From the NCBI RefSeq assembly GCF_003570905.1, contig NZ_QXJM01000040.1:310001-374000 (forward strand): DNA of 64,000 nt, in the 5' to 3' direction. The stretch comes from Cohnella faecalis (GTDB taxonomy: Bacteria > Bacillota > Bacilli > Paenibacillales > Paenibacillaceae). The translations under genes were made by a program, and so were the position numbers. Below, piece after piece: positions 52,070-60,292 of the stretch (within the stretch, counting starts at the first letter, position 1; the number at the start of each line of letters is the position of its first letter). A model generated the notes under the pieces. The model was not told the origin of the DNA. It searched no databases and was given only the letters and a program-made list of their open reading frames with translations.

Positions 52070-53086
52070 TTATTCTTCCTTCGCAGGTGCGCAAGTGTCG
52101 CGAACGATCAGCTCCGTCGGCACGATAGCAGTCGGCGAAGCAAACATTTCATCGACGATAAGCTCGTCAAGCAGCTCGACAGCCTTGCGGCCCATCGCGA
52201 TCATATCTTGGCGAATAGTCGTCAGCGCCGGTGTTACGTTGCGAGCCAGCTCGATATCGTCAAAGCCGATAACCGAAATGTCGCCCGGCACCGACAATCC
52301 GGCGTCGCGTATCGCGTCTATAGCTCCTATCGCGCACATGTCGGAGCAGCAGACAACTGCGGTCGGCCTTTCGGCCGGAGGCAGCTCGAGGAGGCTGTTC
52401 ATCGCAGAATACCCGCTCTCGCGAGTAAAAATGCTATGAGCCACGTAATCCTCGCGGAAAGGGAGTCCCGCGATTTCGAGTCCTTTTTTGTATCCGTCAT
52501 ACCGAAGCCGCCCTACATAACTCTCCACGATCCCGGCGATAAACGCGATGCGTCTGTGCTTAAGCTCCCTCAAATAGGAAATCGAATGGCACATCGCATC
52601 GACATTGTCGGAGCTAATATACCCTGCACGTTGCCCGACGATGTCCATATCGATGAAGATGCTCGGCAGTCCGGACTCCAACAACTCCTTGAAATACGCG
52701 TCGTCCTCCTGAAAGCCAAAGATGACGACGCCCTCTACGTTACGGCTCTGGCAATGACGAACGAAGCTGTAGTCTTTATTGAAAGTCAACTGGGATAGGT
52801 AAATGAGGTCATAACCTTTGGCTTTGAGCGCAAGCTCCATGCCTGACAGAATGGAAGCGAAAAAAGGATGCGTCAAGCCGGTTGTCAAATAAATGCCGAG
52901 CGTCATCGAACGTCGCCCAACGAGCGCGCGAGCGGCGGCATTCGGCTGAAACCGCGTCTCCTTGACGATTCGAAGCACTCTTTCTTTCGTCTTCTGACTA
53001 ACCGTCGTGTATCCGTTCAACACTTTCGACACCGTCGCGACCGAAACTCCGGCCGCTTTGGCGACATCTCTAATGTTGGTCGCCAT
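52070..53086 (-). CDS. LacI-family transcriptional regulator
   Basis: A 338-residue repressor: HTH and hinge TNIRDVAKAAGVSVATVSKV.., RALVGRRSMTLGIYL, then a periplasmic-binding-like ligand domain (THPFFASILSGMELALKAKG; ISSDNVDAM; VIGFDDIELARNVTPALTTI). It should bind a sugar-type effector and a palindrome containing the CG core. A TTAAAACGCTTTAA palindrome at 53111 upstream of its own start suggests autoregulation. No sugar genes adjoin it, so targets are distant. Confidence 0.93.
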   Translation of the reverse strand: MATNIRDVAKAAGVSVATVSKVLNGYTTVSQKTKERVLRIVKETRFQPNAAARALVGRRSMTLGIYLTTGLTHPFFASILSGMELALKAKGYDLIYLSQLTFNKDYSFVRHCQSRNVEGVVIFGFQEDDAYFKELLESGLPSIFIDMDIVGQRAGYISSDNVDAMCHSISYLRELKHRRIAFIAGIVESYVGRLRYDGYKKGLEIAGLPFREDYVAHSIFTRESGYSAMNSLLELPPAERPTAVVCCSDMCAIGAIDAIRDAGLSVPGDISVIGFDDIELARNVTPALTTIRQDMIAMGRKAVELLDELIVDEMFASPTAIVPTELIVRDTCAPAKEE

Positions 53087-53110
53087 GCTTCCCCCCCATT
53101 GATATCTTTA

Positions 53111-53124
53111 TTAAAACGCTTTAA
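53111..53124. promoter_or_regulatory. LacI-type operator
   Basis: TTAAAACGCTTTAA, a near-perfect palindrome with the central CG typical of LacI/GalR sites, 25 bases upstream of the regulator gene. Confidence 0.6.
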
Positions 53125-53229
53125 TTGCTACGATACCTTGTTTAAGTGCGCTTTGCAAACGAATTCAAAACCACTTTAACGACGACTTTCATCCGCACTC
53201 GATTTCTGTTAAAATGGAAATCGCACCGC

Positions 53230-53306
53230 GCGCCCGTAGCTCAGCAGGATAGAGCGACAGTTTCCTAAACTGCAGGTCGTACGTTCGAATCGTATCGGGC
53301 GCGCCA
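53230..53306 (+). tRNA. tRNA-Arg (anticodon CCT)
   Basis: 77 bases including an encoded CCA. Acceptor GCGCCCG/CGGGCGC, D-arm GCTC-AGCAGGATA-GAGC, anticodon loop TTCCTAA, T-arm GTACG-TTCGAAT-CGTAT, discriminator G. The outermost anticodon-stem pair (A27-C43) is mismatched. It reads AGG codons. It marks the left edge of the AT-rich island. Confidence 0.93.
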
Positions 53307-53322
53307 TACGTCAATTGTTGAA

Positions 53323-53349
53323 GAATCGCAATCGTTTGCGGTTCTTTTT
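53323..53349 (+). terminator. tRNA terminator
   Basis: GAATCGCAA-TCG..TTGCGGTTC followed by TTTTTG, 16 bases after the tRNA. Confidence 0.8.
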
Positions 53350-53593
53350 GTTTTGTTCGGGTATGTGGGGGGCGTGGGCTTGCGGGCGAAAGCGGTGGTT
53401 TTGCTGTCACTAGAACAACAGGAGGACAGCAGAGGGACAACCATGGTGTCGAGAGTTGTCAAAGCTTCTGTACAGCACTTAGACTGCATGGTACATTCAT
53501 CTTGTAGGAATTGGAATTAATCCCAATGGTATTGATAATGTTCGTACATACCTGTTAGATGAAATTACTGTAATATTTACAAGGGAGCCGATC

Positions 53594-54239
53594 GTGGGAG
53601 AAAAGTTAGATATACAGAGTCATGTGATAAAACAGGAATTTGAATTATTTTTCACTGAACAAACTGTCCTTATGTCTCATGTGTTATTTGATAAAGGGAA
53701 CGACAAAGTAAGAGAATTATTGCCAATTCTTAATGCAATAATCGAGACATAGAAGGCAATGATTATTTTAGCAAGACAAGACTTAGTAAATGATTTTTAT
53801 ATGTTATCAAGAGGATTTGTTGAAAGACTGGTTAATTTTTGTTATTTACTAGTTTGCGACGAATCTAAATACAAAGTTTTCATGTTGCATACAAGTCAAA
53901 AAGCCTATCGAAAACTGGATAGGTCTATAACTATTCCACAAGGGTCGGTTCAAATTAAGTTTTCTGGTCAACAACATGTGACCATACCTAATCTCCAAGA
54001 ATCTATTGACCTATTTACAAGCAAATCAGGTAAAGAAATTAGTCATTGGACTAAGGTGTCACTAGATGATCGTAAATATATATGAGGATGCGTCAGAGGC
54101 CTTACATGGAACTCTCTATATTACTAAAATTAATTGCAAAATTAATTGCAAGTAAACAAGAAATTGAAGAAAGTATACAAAAGTCAAATGAAAGTGTTGA
54201 AAGGGCCATGGAGCTAATGGAGATGTCAAAAACAGTTTG
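53594..54239 (+). pseudogene. DUF5677-like protein, decayed
   Basis: A broken AT-rich gene. From GTG 53594 (AGGGAG before it) it reads GEKLDIQSHVIKQEFELFFT..LLPILNAIIET, then an amber TAG at 53750 interrupts it. The frame resumes as KAMIILARQDLVNDFYMLSR, GFVERLVNFCYLLVCDE, typical of DUF5677-like helical proteins. It shifts again in a tatatatat run at ~54070 (RKYI/YEDASEALHGTLY) and once more before the tail KQEIEESIQKSNESVERAME ending at 54239. It ends ~20 bases before the first attC-like repeat, in the position expected for a cassette gene. Confidence 0.6.
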
Positions 54240-54257
54240 AAAGAGGCACATGGGGGC

Positions 54258-54429
54258 AGTAACTTCATCTAACACTATATTCACACATCGGAGCCTAGCA
54301 GCTCCTCGGTCCGCTTGAAGCGATTGACAGGGATGTGGATTTAGCGGACACTCCGCACCGACTAACCGCATCGCGGCCGCCTCTGGCGGGGCTTAAGTCG
54401 GTGGGACGTCGTGAATACGGGAACGTTAT
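54258..54429 (+). repeat. attC-like repeat 1 (172 bp)
   Basis: Starts agtaacttcatctaacacta and ends gaatacgggaacgttat. The ends are imperfect inverted repeats (AAC..TATTCAC and GTGAATA..ACGTT); inside are the hairpin GGAGCCTAGCAGCTCC and cttaagtcggtgg. About 70 percent of positions agree with repeat 2 at 54990, most strongly at both ends. Size, AAC..GTT ends and position after a gene resemble integron attC sites. Confidence 0.7.
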
Positions 54430-54463
54430 CCGAAATTATTGTAATTATGAAAGGGAGAACAAA

Positions 54464-54979
54464 GTGGATTTCTTGAATAATATAAAAGAATTAAAAGATT
54501 TTAGTTTAAAAAAGTTATTAATAATATCTTCAACTGTATTACTCTTTTTGTACTATTTCAAAGAATCGTATTCGAAAGAGTATAACAATTTTCTTCTAAC
54601 TATTGATCACTGGGCAAATAAATTAAATTACAGTGAGTGGAGTTCTGTCATAATCATATTGCAACGCTTTATTGGAAGTCTTTCTCTAATCAGTCTTGTT
54701 CTATATGTTATAACCGCAATAATATATTCTACAATATGGTCAAGAATGTATAATTCAAGATTTCTTAATAGTAAAAGAAAAGATTTTATGGATGGCGTCG
54801 GAAAATTGTATCTTAGCAGTTCCATTTCATATTTAAATATTATTGGCTATTCCGAGATATTAAACGGTAAATACATAAGAAGTGATGTTTTTAAATCGCT
54901 TGGATTATTAAGCATTGGAATAATTCTTGTTTATTTTTTAGCTTTTATGATTAGCAACAATGATGATGGGTGGGAGTAA
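54464..54979 (+). CDS. Small membrane protein, cassette gene
   Basis: A 171-residue protein I do not recognise: a short helical N-terminus (FLNNIKELKDFSLKKL), membrane helices at ~18-36 (LLIISSTVLLFLYYF), ~65-90 (FIGSLSLISLVLYVITAIIY) and at the C-terminus (LGLLSIGIILVYFLAFMI). GTG 54464 is chosen for its GGGAG site six bases upstream; the longer frame from 54335 would begin inside repeat 1. It is very AT-rich compared with the core genes and lies exactly between two attC-like repeats. Confidence 0.7.
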   Translation: MDFLNNIKELKDFSLKKLLIISSTVLLFLYYFKESYSKEYNNFLLTIDHWANKLNYSEWSSVIIILQRFIGSLSLISLVLYVITAIIYSTIWSRMYNSRFLNSKRKDFMDGVGKLYLSSSISYLNIIGYSEILNGKYIRSDVFKSLGLLSIGIILVYFLAFMISNNDDGWE

Positions 54980-54989
54980 TCATGGAGGA

Positions 54990-55149
54990 CAATAACTTCA
55001 ACACTATATCACGCATCGTAGCCTGACGGCTCCTCGGTCCGCCCGAAGGGGATTGACAGGGAAGTGGAATCAGGCGAACACATCAGCACTGACTTAAGGC
55101 CCTGACGGAGCCTTAAGTCAGTGGAATATCGTGGAAACGAGAACGTTAT
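54990..55149 (+). repeat. attC-like repeat 2 (160 bp)
   Basis: Second copy: aataacttcaacactatatc.., gctcctcggtccgcccgaag, gattgacaggga, hairpin GACTTAAGGC/GCCTTAAGTC, ending cgtggaaacgagaacgttat. Starts 10 bases after the membrane-protein stop. The gene and this repeat together form a ~720-base unit. Confidence 0.7.
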
Positions 55150-55400
55150 ATGAAAGGGATGCATTGTACTTTAATGAACATGGATACTATGGGCGCCGCG
55201 ACGCGGTTAGGTGGTGTAGGTATGTCCAGCTGATTCCACTTTCTGCTGCCTGAAATGCCCCATCGCAATTCTTCAATTTGGTCGTTAAGCAACTTCGCCT
55301 CATCATCACTAAACATTTGATTGTTGGTGACTCTCGAAAAATATAGATTCCGAAAATTTGTTTGAAACTTCTTCATCTTAGTTGACCGAGAATAAGATTC
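55150..55400. other. Stretch without a convincing gene
   Basis: A 76-codon frame on the minus strand (55376-55146; MKKFQTNFRNLYFSRV..) crosses into repeat 2 and has no ribosome site; it may be a remnant of a cassette gene. Nothing else is seen. Confidence 0.3.
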
Positions 55401-55401
55401 A

Positions 55402-55603
55402 TGCCCTGGCTTACCGGATTGGTGACGATGAGGATTTATGTCATAGAGGCTTTGAGTGCTTTGTAGAATTTATGAAGCAATATCAACCTCGTTTTTTATT
55501 GCACGGACATCAACATTTAATTTACGGCAGGAATCAAAGAATTCATCAATTTTAAAACACAATGATTATCAATGCTTTTGGTTATCATATTTTAGAGATC
55601 TGA
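55402..55603 (+). pseudogene. Metallophosphoesterase C-terminal fragment, frameshifted
   Basis: EDLCHRGFECFVEFMKQYQP then RFLLHGHQHLIYGRNQ: HRGFE.F..F(M)..Y.P....HGH.H..YG is the C-terminal metal-binding end of calcineurin-like phosphoesterases. After a shift at ~55555 the next frame supplies NTMIINAFGYHILEI and a stop at 55601, again as in that family. The N-terminal metal ligands are absent. Non-functional leftover. Confidence 0.6.
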
Positions 55604-55652
55604 CTTACCGCCGAGTAATCTTTGCTAAATTGAGGTGAATCCTAGCAGCTTT

Positions 55653-55928
55653 ATGAAAAAGTTCATCGTATCCTTATTAGGCACGCTCGTTGTTTTTATA
55701 GCCATAGTTTGGACTTCAAAAACGACGATGACTGGTGAAATAGTCAAAATCAAAGAAATCAATAATGAAAAGGTAACTATCGAAAATCTAAATGGTAGAG
55801 TTGCAGCTATAGAGGCGCCCAAGACTATATTGAATTTGATAGCTGTAGATAAGCAATATTATTTTGAATATAAGAAGTATAGATGGCGGGGACCTAAGTT
55901 AACTAATATTCAACCGATAGGAAACTAG
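55653..55928 (+). CDS. Small membrane-anchored hypothetical protein
   Basis: 91 residues: MKKFIVSLLGTLVVFIAIVW signal-anchor, then TGEIVKIKEINNEKVTIENL and YYFEYKKYRWRGPKLTNIQP, a small beta-barrel pattern. Not recognised. AGGTGAAT lies 12-15 bases upstream; an in-frame GTG at 55635 also exists. Parts of the same gene recur, shortened, at 57066-57118. Confidence 0.6.
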   Translation: MKKFIVSLLGTLVVFIAIVWTSKTTMTGEIVKIKEINNEKVTIENLNGRVAAIEAPKTILNLIAVDKQYYFEYKKYRWRGPKLTNIQPIGN

Positions 55929-56013
55929 TGGGAACCCGGAGGTGGCAGAACCTAGCAGGAAGGTTTTTAAACGCCAAAACCCTCCCAAATTTTTGTTTCA
56001 CAGCAGTAACATA

Positions 56014-56060
56014 AACAACACCCCTGAAGTATTTACATAAACTTCAGGGGTGTTGTTTTT
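56014..56060. terminator. Bidirectional terminator
   Basis: AACAACACCCCTGAAGT / ACTTCAGGGGTGTTGTT, 17 perfect pairs, T run on the plus side and A run on the other; serves the small gene on the left and the secreted protein on the right. Confidence 0.95.
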
Positions 56061-56083
56061 ACTCTCACTCAAATTTCATTCAT

Positions 56084-56869
56084 TTAATTATAATGAATGC
56101 CTACTCTATCATAAACAAAAGTACCATCGGTTGTTTTTGTATAGTAATAATATTTAGATAAAGGCGGTTGTGTTGTTCCATCTTCTTTAAACAAAGCAGA
56201 ATAAGTTTTGCTGTCATTCCATGCATACCAAGTCCCGTTTTGATGAATAAGCCAGCCCTTTCCCCATACTGAATCGTAGAAATAAGAGCCGTCAGTCAGA
56301 TAGGGGACACCTGCAGCTTGATTACTGGCAAGAGATTGTTCCCTATTCACCTTACCATCTTGTTTCCAAGCTACGGCCCAAGCTGTGTTAACTTGACGAC
56401 TATAGGTACCCAACCAGGTACCTGAATTATTCCAGACTACCAATTCAGCTTTATAGGTTCCGTTTGCATTCTGAACCAATAACACCTGCATTTGAATCGT
56501 TTGTCCAGGACTCAAACTAATAGTCTGTCCATCGTCCCATGCTTGATTAATCGGTGTCTGAGTATATGCCGCAGAATTAAGGTTGGAGAAAAATTTCCAA
56601 GTTCCATTCTTGTAAAGAATACCGATGTCCAAGCCAGGACCACAAGGAGTGCTACAAGTATGAGTATCGCGATACATTCCGTAAAAGAACTCTGGATGTG
56701 TTTGGTTGACGTTGTTAGCTGAATAGGATGCAGGGATAGTTAAAAATCCATTTGAACCTACATAGCCCTGACCGTACAATGATGCCCTAACGAAATGAAT
56801 ACCTCCTGCAGATGCTACGCTTACTGCACTGAACATCATTACCAAGGCAAGTAATACGACTTTCTTCAT
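56084..56869 (-). CDS. Secreted hypothetical protein
   Basis: A 261-residue exported protein: signal peptide MKKVVLLALVMMFSAVSVAS AGG, then an aromatic-rich beta-structured body (PEFFYGMYRDTHTCSTPCGP, a possible disulfide pair; ILYKNGTWKFFSNLN; SLSPGQTIQMQVLLVQNANG; LVVWNNSGTWLGTYSRQVNT). The pattern suggests a lectin- or glycan-binding beta-sandwich, but no family is recognised. GGAGG lies seven bases before ATG 56869. Its GC content is lower than the core genes and it stands alone, so it may be acquired. Confidence 0.75.
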   Translation of the reverse strand: MKKVVLLALVMMFSAVSVASAGGIHFVRASLYGQGYVGSNGFLTIPASYSANNVNQTHPEFFYGMYRDTHTCSTPCGPGLDIGILYKNGTWKFFSNLNSAAYTQTPINQAWDDGQTISLSPGQTIQMQVLLVQNANGTYKAELVVWNNSGTWLGTYSRQVNTAWAVAWKQDGKVNREQSLASNQAAGVPYLTDGSYFYDSVWGKGWLIHQNGTWYAWNDSKTYSALFKEDGTTQPPLSKYYYYTKTTDGTFVYDRVGIHYN

Positions 56870-57065
56870 CAAACTACCTCCGAAAATTTGGTGTTTGAGG
56901 GTTTAACAACCCTCTTTTCTCAGATATTCTCTTTTAATTTCTAAATTCCTTTCTTTTAATTAAATTTTTGTCATTTTTTAAATTAATTTATTCTATGTAG
57001 ATGCTAACTATTGTTGTTTTGATAGAGAAAAACTCGCTTCTTATCGAATCCTAGTAAAAAATCTT

Positions 57066-57118
57066 TCGTAAAAGAAATCAATAATAAAAAGATAACTATA
57101 TTTTGAATACAAGAAGTA
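57066..57118 (+). repeat. Collapsed partial copy of the gene at 55653
   Basis: aaagaaatcaataataaaaagataactat matches 55755-55783, and is joined directly to attttgaatacaagaagtacagatgg, matching 55861-55886. The 77 bases between them in the full gene are missing. A duplicated and deleted remnant. Confidence 0.65.
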
Positions 57119-57135
57119 CAGATGGAGGGGTAACC

Positions 57136-57345
57136 CGTTGGAACCAGGAGGTAGATAAAGGGGAAATCTCTCAGGAGAAATATAGACAGTATGTGCACGC
57201 CATTCGTATGAAAACAGCCGTATATATGTTGACTGAGTCTACCTTGACGGTATCGGAAATCGCGGAGTTTCTGGGCTACAGTGACGTGTCTTACTTTAAT
57301 AAAATTTGTAGAAGGATGCTTGGAAAGACTCCCAATTCACCCCTC
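57136..57345 (+). pseudogene. AraC-family regulator C-terminal fragment
   Basis: GEISQEKYRQYVHAIRMKTA, then VYMLTESTLTVSEIAEFLGY and SDVSYFNKICRRMLGKTPN: the second helix-turn-helix of an AraC/XylS protein, without its first half or sensor domain. It is fused to the collapsed copy at 57066. Non-functional remnant. Confidence 0.65.
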
Positions 57346-57352
57346 AGGAGCA

Positions 57353-57392
57353 AAAGAACAAGCCCCAGTCCAATGACCAGGGCTTGTTCTTT
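57353..57392 (-). terminator. Terminator of the amino-sugar operon
   Basis: On the minus strand AAGAACAAGCCC / GGGCTTGTTCTT around a ~14-base loop, then TTGC; just after the MurR-like gene stop. Confidence 0.8.
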
Positions 57393-57396
57393 CGCT

Positions 57397-58269
57397 TTAT
57401 TTTCTCTGAGACATTTCCCTCAGAGCGGCTCGGCTCTTCTCCAAGTACATGACGGACTGATCGTAGCTTCTGCTCGCGACGCCAAGGTAGAGGATGTCGA
57501 TCACGTTCAGTTGCGCAATCCGAGAGGCCGTGGCGCCGCTGCGAATCTCATTCTCTGTCGAGGAGATGAAGAGAGGGATGTCGGCTAGCCCTCCAAGCGT
57601 ATTGTTGCCATACTTCGTTATGCTGATCGAGGCTGCTCCGGCTTCTTTCGCTTTCTTCAGGCAAGCGATTACGAAGTCGGCCTCCCCCGAATAGGATATG
57701 CCTACCGCCACATCGTCGGCTTCCATGGTTACCGCGGAAGTCAATTGCAGATGCGATTCGCTGAACGCGAAGCTCGTGTGGTTGATCCGCATGAACTTGT
57801 TCTGCGCGTCTACCGCTACTATATTCGAGGCGCCAAGCCCGAAGAAGAAGATCCGTTTCGCACGATGCAATACGTCGATCGCTTGGGTCATTTTCTCCAT
57901 ATCGAGTATCTTAACGGTATCCCGTATCGATTGAATATTATTGTTCGAGACGTAATGAACAATATTCTCCACGGAATCCATCGGGCGAATTTCTTGGTAG
58001 CCGGAGTCCTCGCCTGACTGCAGATCGCCTGCGACCTTAAGCTTAAGCTCCTGATAACCCTTCACGCCCATAGACTTGCACAGCCGGATGATAGCCGCTT
58101 GGCTTCCGCCGCTGCGAGCGGACAGCTCGGCGACCGAAAGCTGAATCGTCTCCTCCGGATAATCCAGAATATACTGGGCGACTTTCTTCTCCGAAGGCGT
58201 CACTTCATTCCATATTTCCTTGAGACGAACCAAACCTCCGTTCAAAATACGTCCTCCCAACACATTCAT
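57397..58269 (-). CDS. MurR/RpiR-family transcriptional regulator
   Basis: A 290-residue regulator: HTH_6 domain (EIWNEVTPSEKKVAQYILDY; LSVAELSARSGGSQAAIIRL; KSMGVKGYQELKLKV) and a SIS sugar-isomerase-fold domain (RIFFFGLGASNIVAVDAQNK; GISYSGEADFVIACLKKAKE; NEIRSGATASRIAQLNVIDI). MurR binds MurNAc-6-phosphate through the SIS domain. As the last gene of the murQ operon it most likely represses it until MurNAc-6P appears. Confidence 0.9.
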   Translation of the reverse strand: MNVLGGRILNGGLVRLKEIWNEVTPSEKKVAQYILDYPEETIQLSVAELSARSGGSQAAIIRLCKSMGVKGYQELKLKVAGDLQSGEDSGYQEIRPMDSVENIVHYVSNNNIQSIRDTVKILDMEKMTQAIDVLHRAKRIFFFGLGASNIVAVDAQNKFMRINHTSFAFSESHLQLTSAVTMEADDVAVGISYSGEADFVIACLKKAKEAGAASISITKYGNNTLGGLADIPLFISSTENEIRSGATASRIAQLNVIDILYLGVASRSYDQSVMYLEKSRAALREMSQRK

Positions 58270-58310
58270 TGCTACTTATTCAAAATTATATCGATTACCC
58301 GATTTTTAGT

Positions 58311-59269
58311 CTATCCTAATCGCTTCTTCATGACATGAAACCTTCTCGACACTTCGAAGCCCGCGTTCTTGTACAGGTGTCCCGCCGACGACTGCTCATC
58401 GGTCCACAGAAAGAATGCCCCGTGAAGGCCCTCTTCCCGCATCGCCGTTAAGCAATCATGAAACAGGATTTTGCCGATCCCCGTACCTTGTGCGTTCGGA
58501 TCTACGCCGAACGGGCCGAACCTCTCCTGAATATCGCTGTAGCCGCCGTACATGCAGAAGCCGACAATACGGGAATCCGGTCCCCGCGCAACGCGAATTC
58601 TGGATAGGGGAACGCCCCGGTAGACGGCTTCGCGCAAGGCGCGCGCCCAGTCCGGATAGAATACGGTTCCGGCAAACCGAATGACCGCTACGAGATCATC
58701 CGGCGACAACGCCCCGAAAAAGTAGCCCTCGGCCTCCTTGGATCGTCTCAGCTCCTTAATGCCCGCAGGCATCTGATAACCGATAAGCTTCGCGTCCATG
58801 GATACGGAGGATTCCGTGATCTCAAATCCTTGGGAGCATAGAAAGCGGTACCCTTCCGGATACGAATGTTCATCGATTCCCGGCAGAATATAATTGGGGC
58901 GTACCCGGAGAAAATAGCTTCCGTCCGCCCATGGCTCGACAAGAAGGCTAAAGCCGCTTCCATCAGCTTCGCTCCTACGGCTTGGCGGCGGTGCTCTTCA
59001 GCGATGAAGAACCATGGAATCCAACCGGTATTGGGCTCCAAATCCGTACCCATCATAGGAAGCAATCTGCGTACGGCGAATACTGCACCAATCAAGTCAT
59101 CGCCACAAAATGCCAGTCGAAGACCCTCCGGGTCGAAGTTCGCATCCAGAAGCACCGTCTTCTGAAATCTATCCGTCGTAATCGGATCAACGCGCAAGCA
59201 CTCATTCCAGAGTTGGACGATTGCCCTCTCATCTCCGCCGCAATAATGCCGATAAACAACATCTGTCAT
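58311..59269 (-). pseudogene. Double-GNAT acetyltransferase, frameshifted
   Basis: One ~318-residue protein with two GNAT domains. The first (1-~125) has YRHYCGGDERAIVQLWNECL and WIPWFFIAEEHRRQAVGAKL. After IFSGYAP the frame is lost at ~58893, in gccccaatta; the sister frame goes on NYILPGIDEHSYPEGYRFLC, then the second domain with GPFGVDPNAQGTGIGKILFH (acetyl-CoA loop) and AGHLYKNAGFEVSRRF. One missing base in the C run would explain it. Position between kinase and regulator suggests it acetylates an amino sugar (glucosamine or muramic acid), but this is inference. Confidence 0.78.
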
Positions 59270-59284
59270 CTCTACGCACCCCGC

Positions 59285-60292
59285 TTACTCTTTAATCTGT
59301 CCGCGCAGAGCGTTCCAGCTCTCCGCAAGGCGTTGACGCACCTGCAGCGTGATTGCAATATCCGCTCGCCTTAAGGCTAATATATAAGATCCGATGACCG
59401 GAGGAAATTCAGGGCGTACCGGATCGAACCCTGCAAGACGCTCCGCAGCCCGCTCCCGAAAACGGCTAAAGAACGTTTCGCTATCGAACAATCCTCCCGC
59501 AATAACTAGCGGACTCCGTTCTTCACGACGGCTTCCCTTGCCCGCCAACGTCTCCACCAAAAGAATAAGCTCGCCGATCGCCTCATCGATGATTCGATTC
59601 GCGACTTGGTCGCCCTCGGCTGCGCTGTCAAGAACCGCCCGCGCGGCTTCCGCCACCGTCTTGCGCAGTTCTTCATTCTCATAGACGTAAGTAATCAACT
59701 GCGACGCGTTGTCCATCTTCCATTGACGCAGCACTTTTTCTGTAATGGCGGTATAAGGTCCCCGTCCATCGAATTGATGCAGCATGCTGATCAACCCGCT
59801 GCGCCCGATCTGATATCCGCTGCCCTCGTCGCCCAGCACATATCCCCAGCCGCCGACGCGATGATATTCATCCGTTGCCGGATTATAGCTAGTCGCGATC
59901 GAACCCGTCCCGGCGATCAAGATAATCCCCGGTTCCCCCCAGGTACCGGACGCCATTGCGGACAGCGCATCGCTGCGAACAACGAATTCTCTGTTCGAAG
60001 GGAGCAGCTCTTCAAGAAAACAGCCGATTCTCTCCCGGTCTTCCGGCCGGTCGCTGCCGGCCATGCCCAGGAAAACCGTGTTTAGCTCGCTTTCCTCCTC
60101 GCGGCCGTTATCCCAACATTCCATAATGGATTCCGACAGCACTTTCCGAACTTCCGTCCAAGGCTTGGATTTCATGTTGCTCGAAGATCCGCGGGACAGG
60201 AACGTTAGCCTGCCTTCTCCGTCTCCAATAACGCAATACGTCTTCGAGCCGCCACCGTCCAACCCGATAAAACGCTGATTACTTAACCGCAC
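59285..60292 (-). CDS. BadF/BcrA-type amino-sugar kinase (GlcNAc/MurNAc kinase)
   Basis: A 335-residue ASKHA-fold kinase: phosphate-1 loop FIGLDGGGSKTYCVIGD, connect-1 VRSDALSAMASGTWGEPGII, phosphate-2 LIAGTGSIATSY, GGWGYVLGDEGSGYQIGR (typical of GlcNAc kinases), adenosine loop VIAGGLFDSETFF. It phosphorylates the imported amino sugar. Next to murQ the likely product is MurNAc-6-phosphate, as for MurK. Overlaps the permease gene by 14 bases. Confidence 0.88.
   Translation of the reverse strand: MRLSNQRFIGLDGGGSKTYCVIGDGEGRLTFLSRGSSSNMKSKPWTEVRKVLSESIMECWDNGREEESELNTVFLGMAGSDRPEDRERIGCFLEELLPSNREFVVRSDALSAMASGTWGEPGIILIAGTGSIATSYNPATDEYHRVGGWGYVLGDEGSGYQIGRSGLISMLHQFDGRGPYTAITEKVLRQWKMDNASQLITYVYENEELRKTVAEAARAVLDSAAEGDQVANRIIDEAIGELILLVETLAGKGSRREERSPLVIAGGLFDSETFFSRFRERAAERLAGFDPVRPEFPPVIGSYILALRRADIAITLQVRQRLAESWNALRGQIKE

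Noticed and set aside
53230..55150. Complete tRNA-integrated phage or conjugative island
   Set aside because: No integrase, no repeated tRNA 3' end within the window, and only a few decayed genes.
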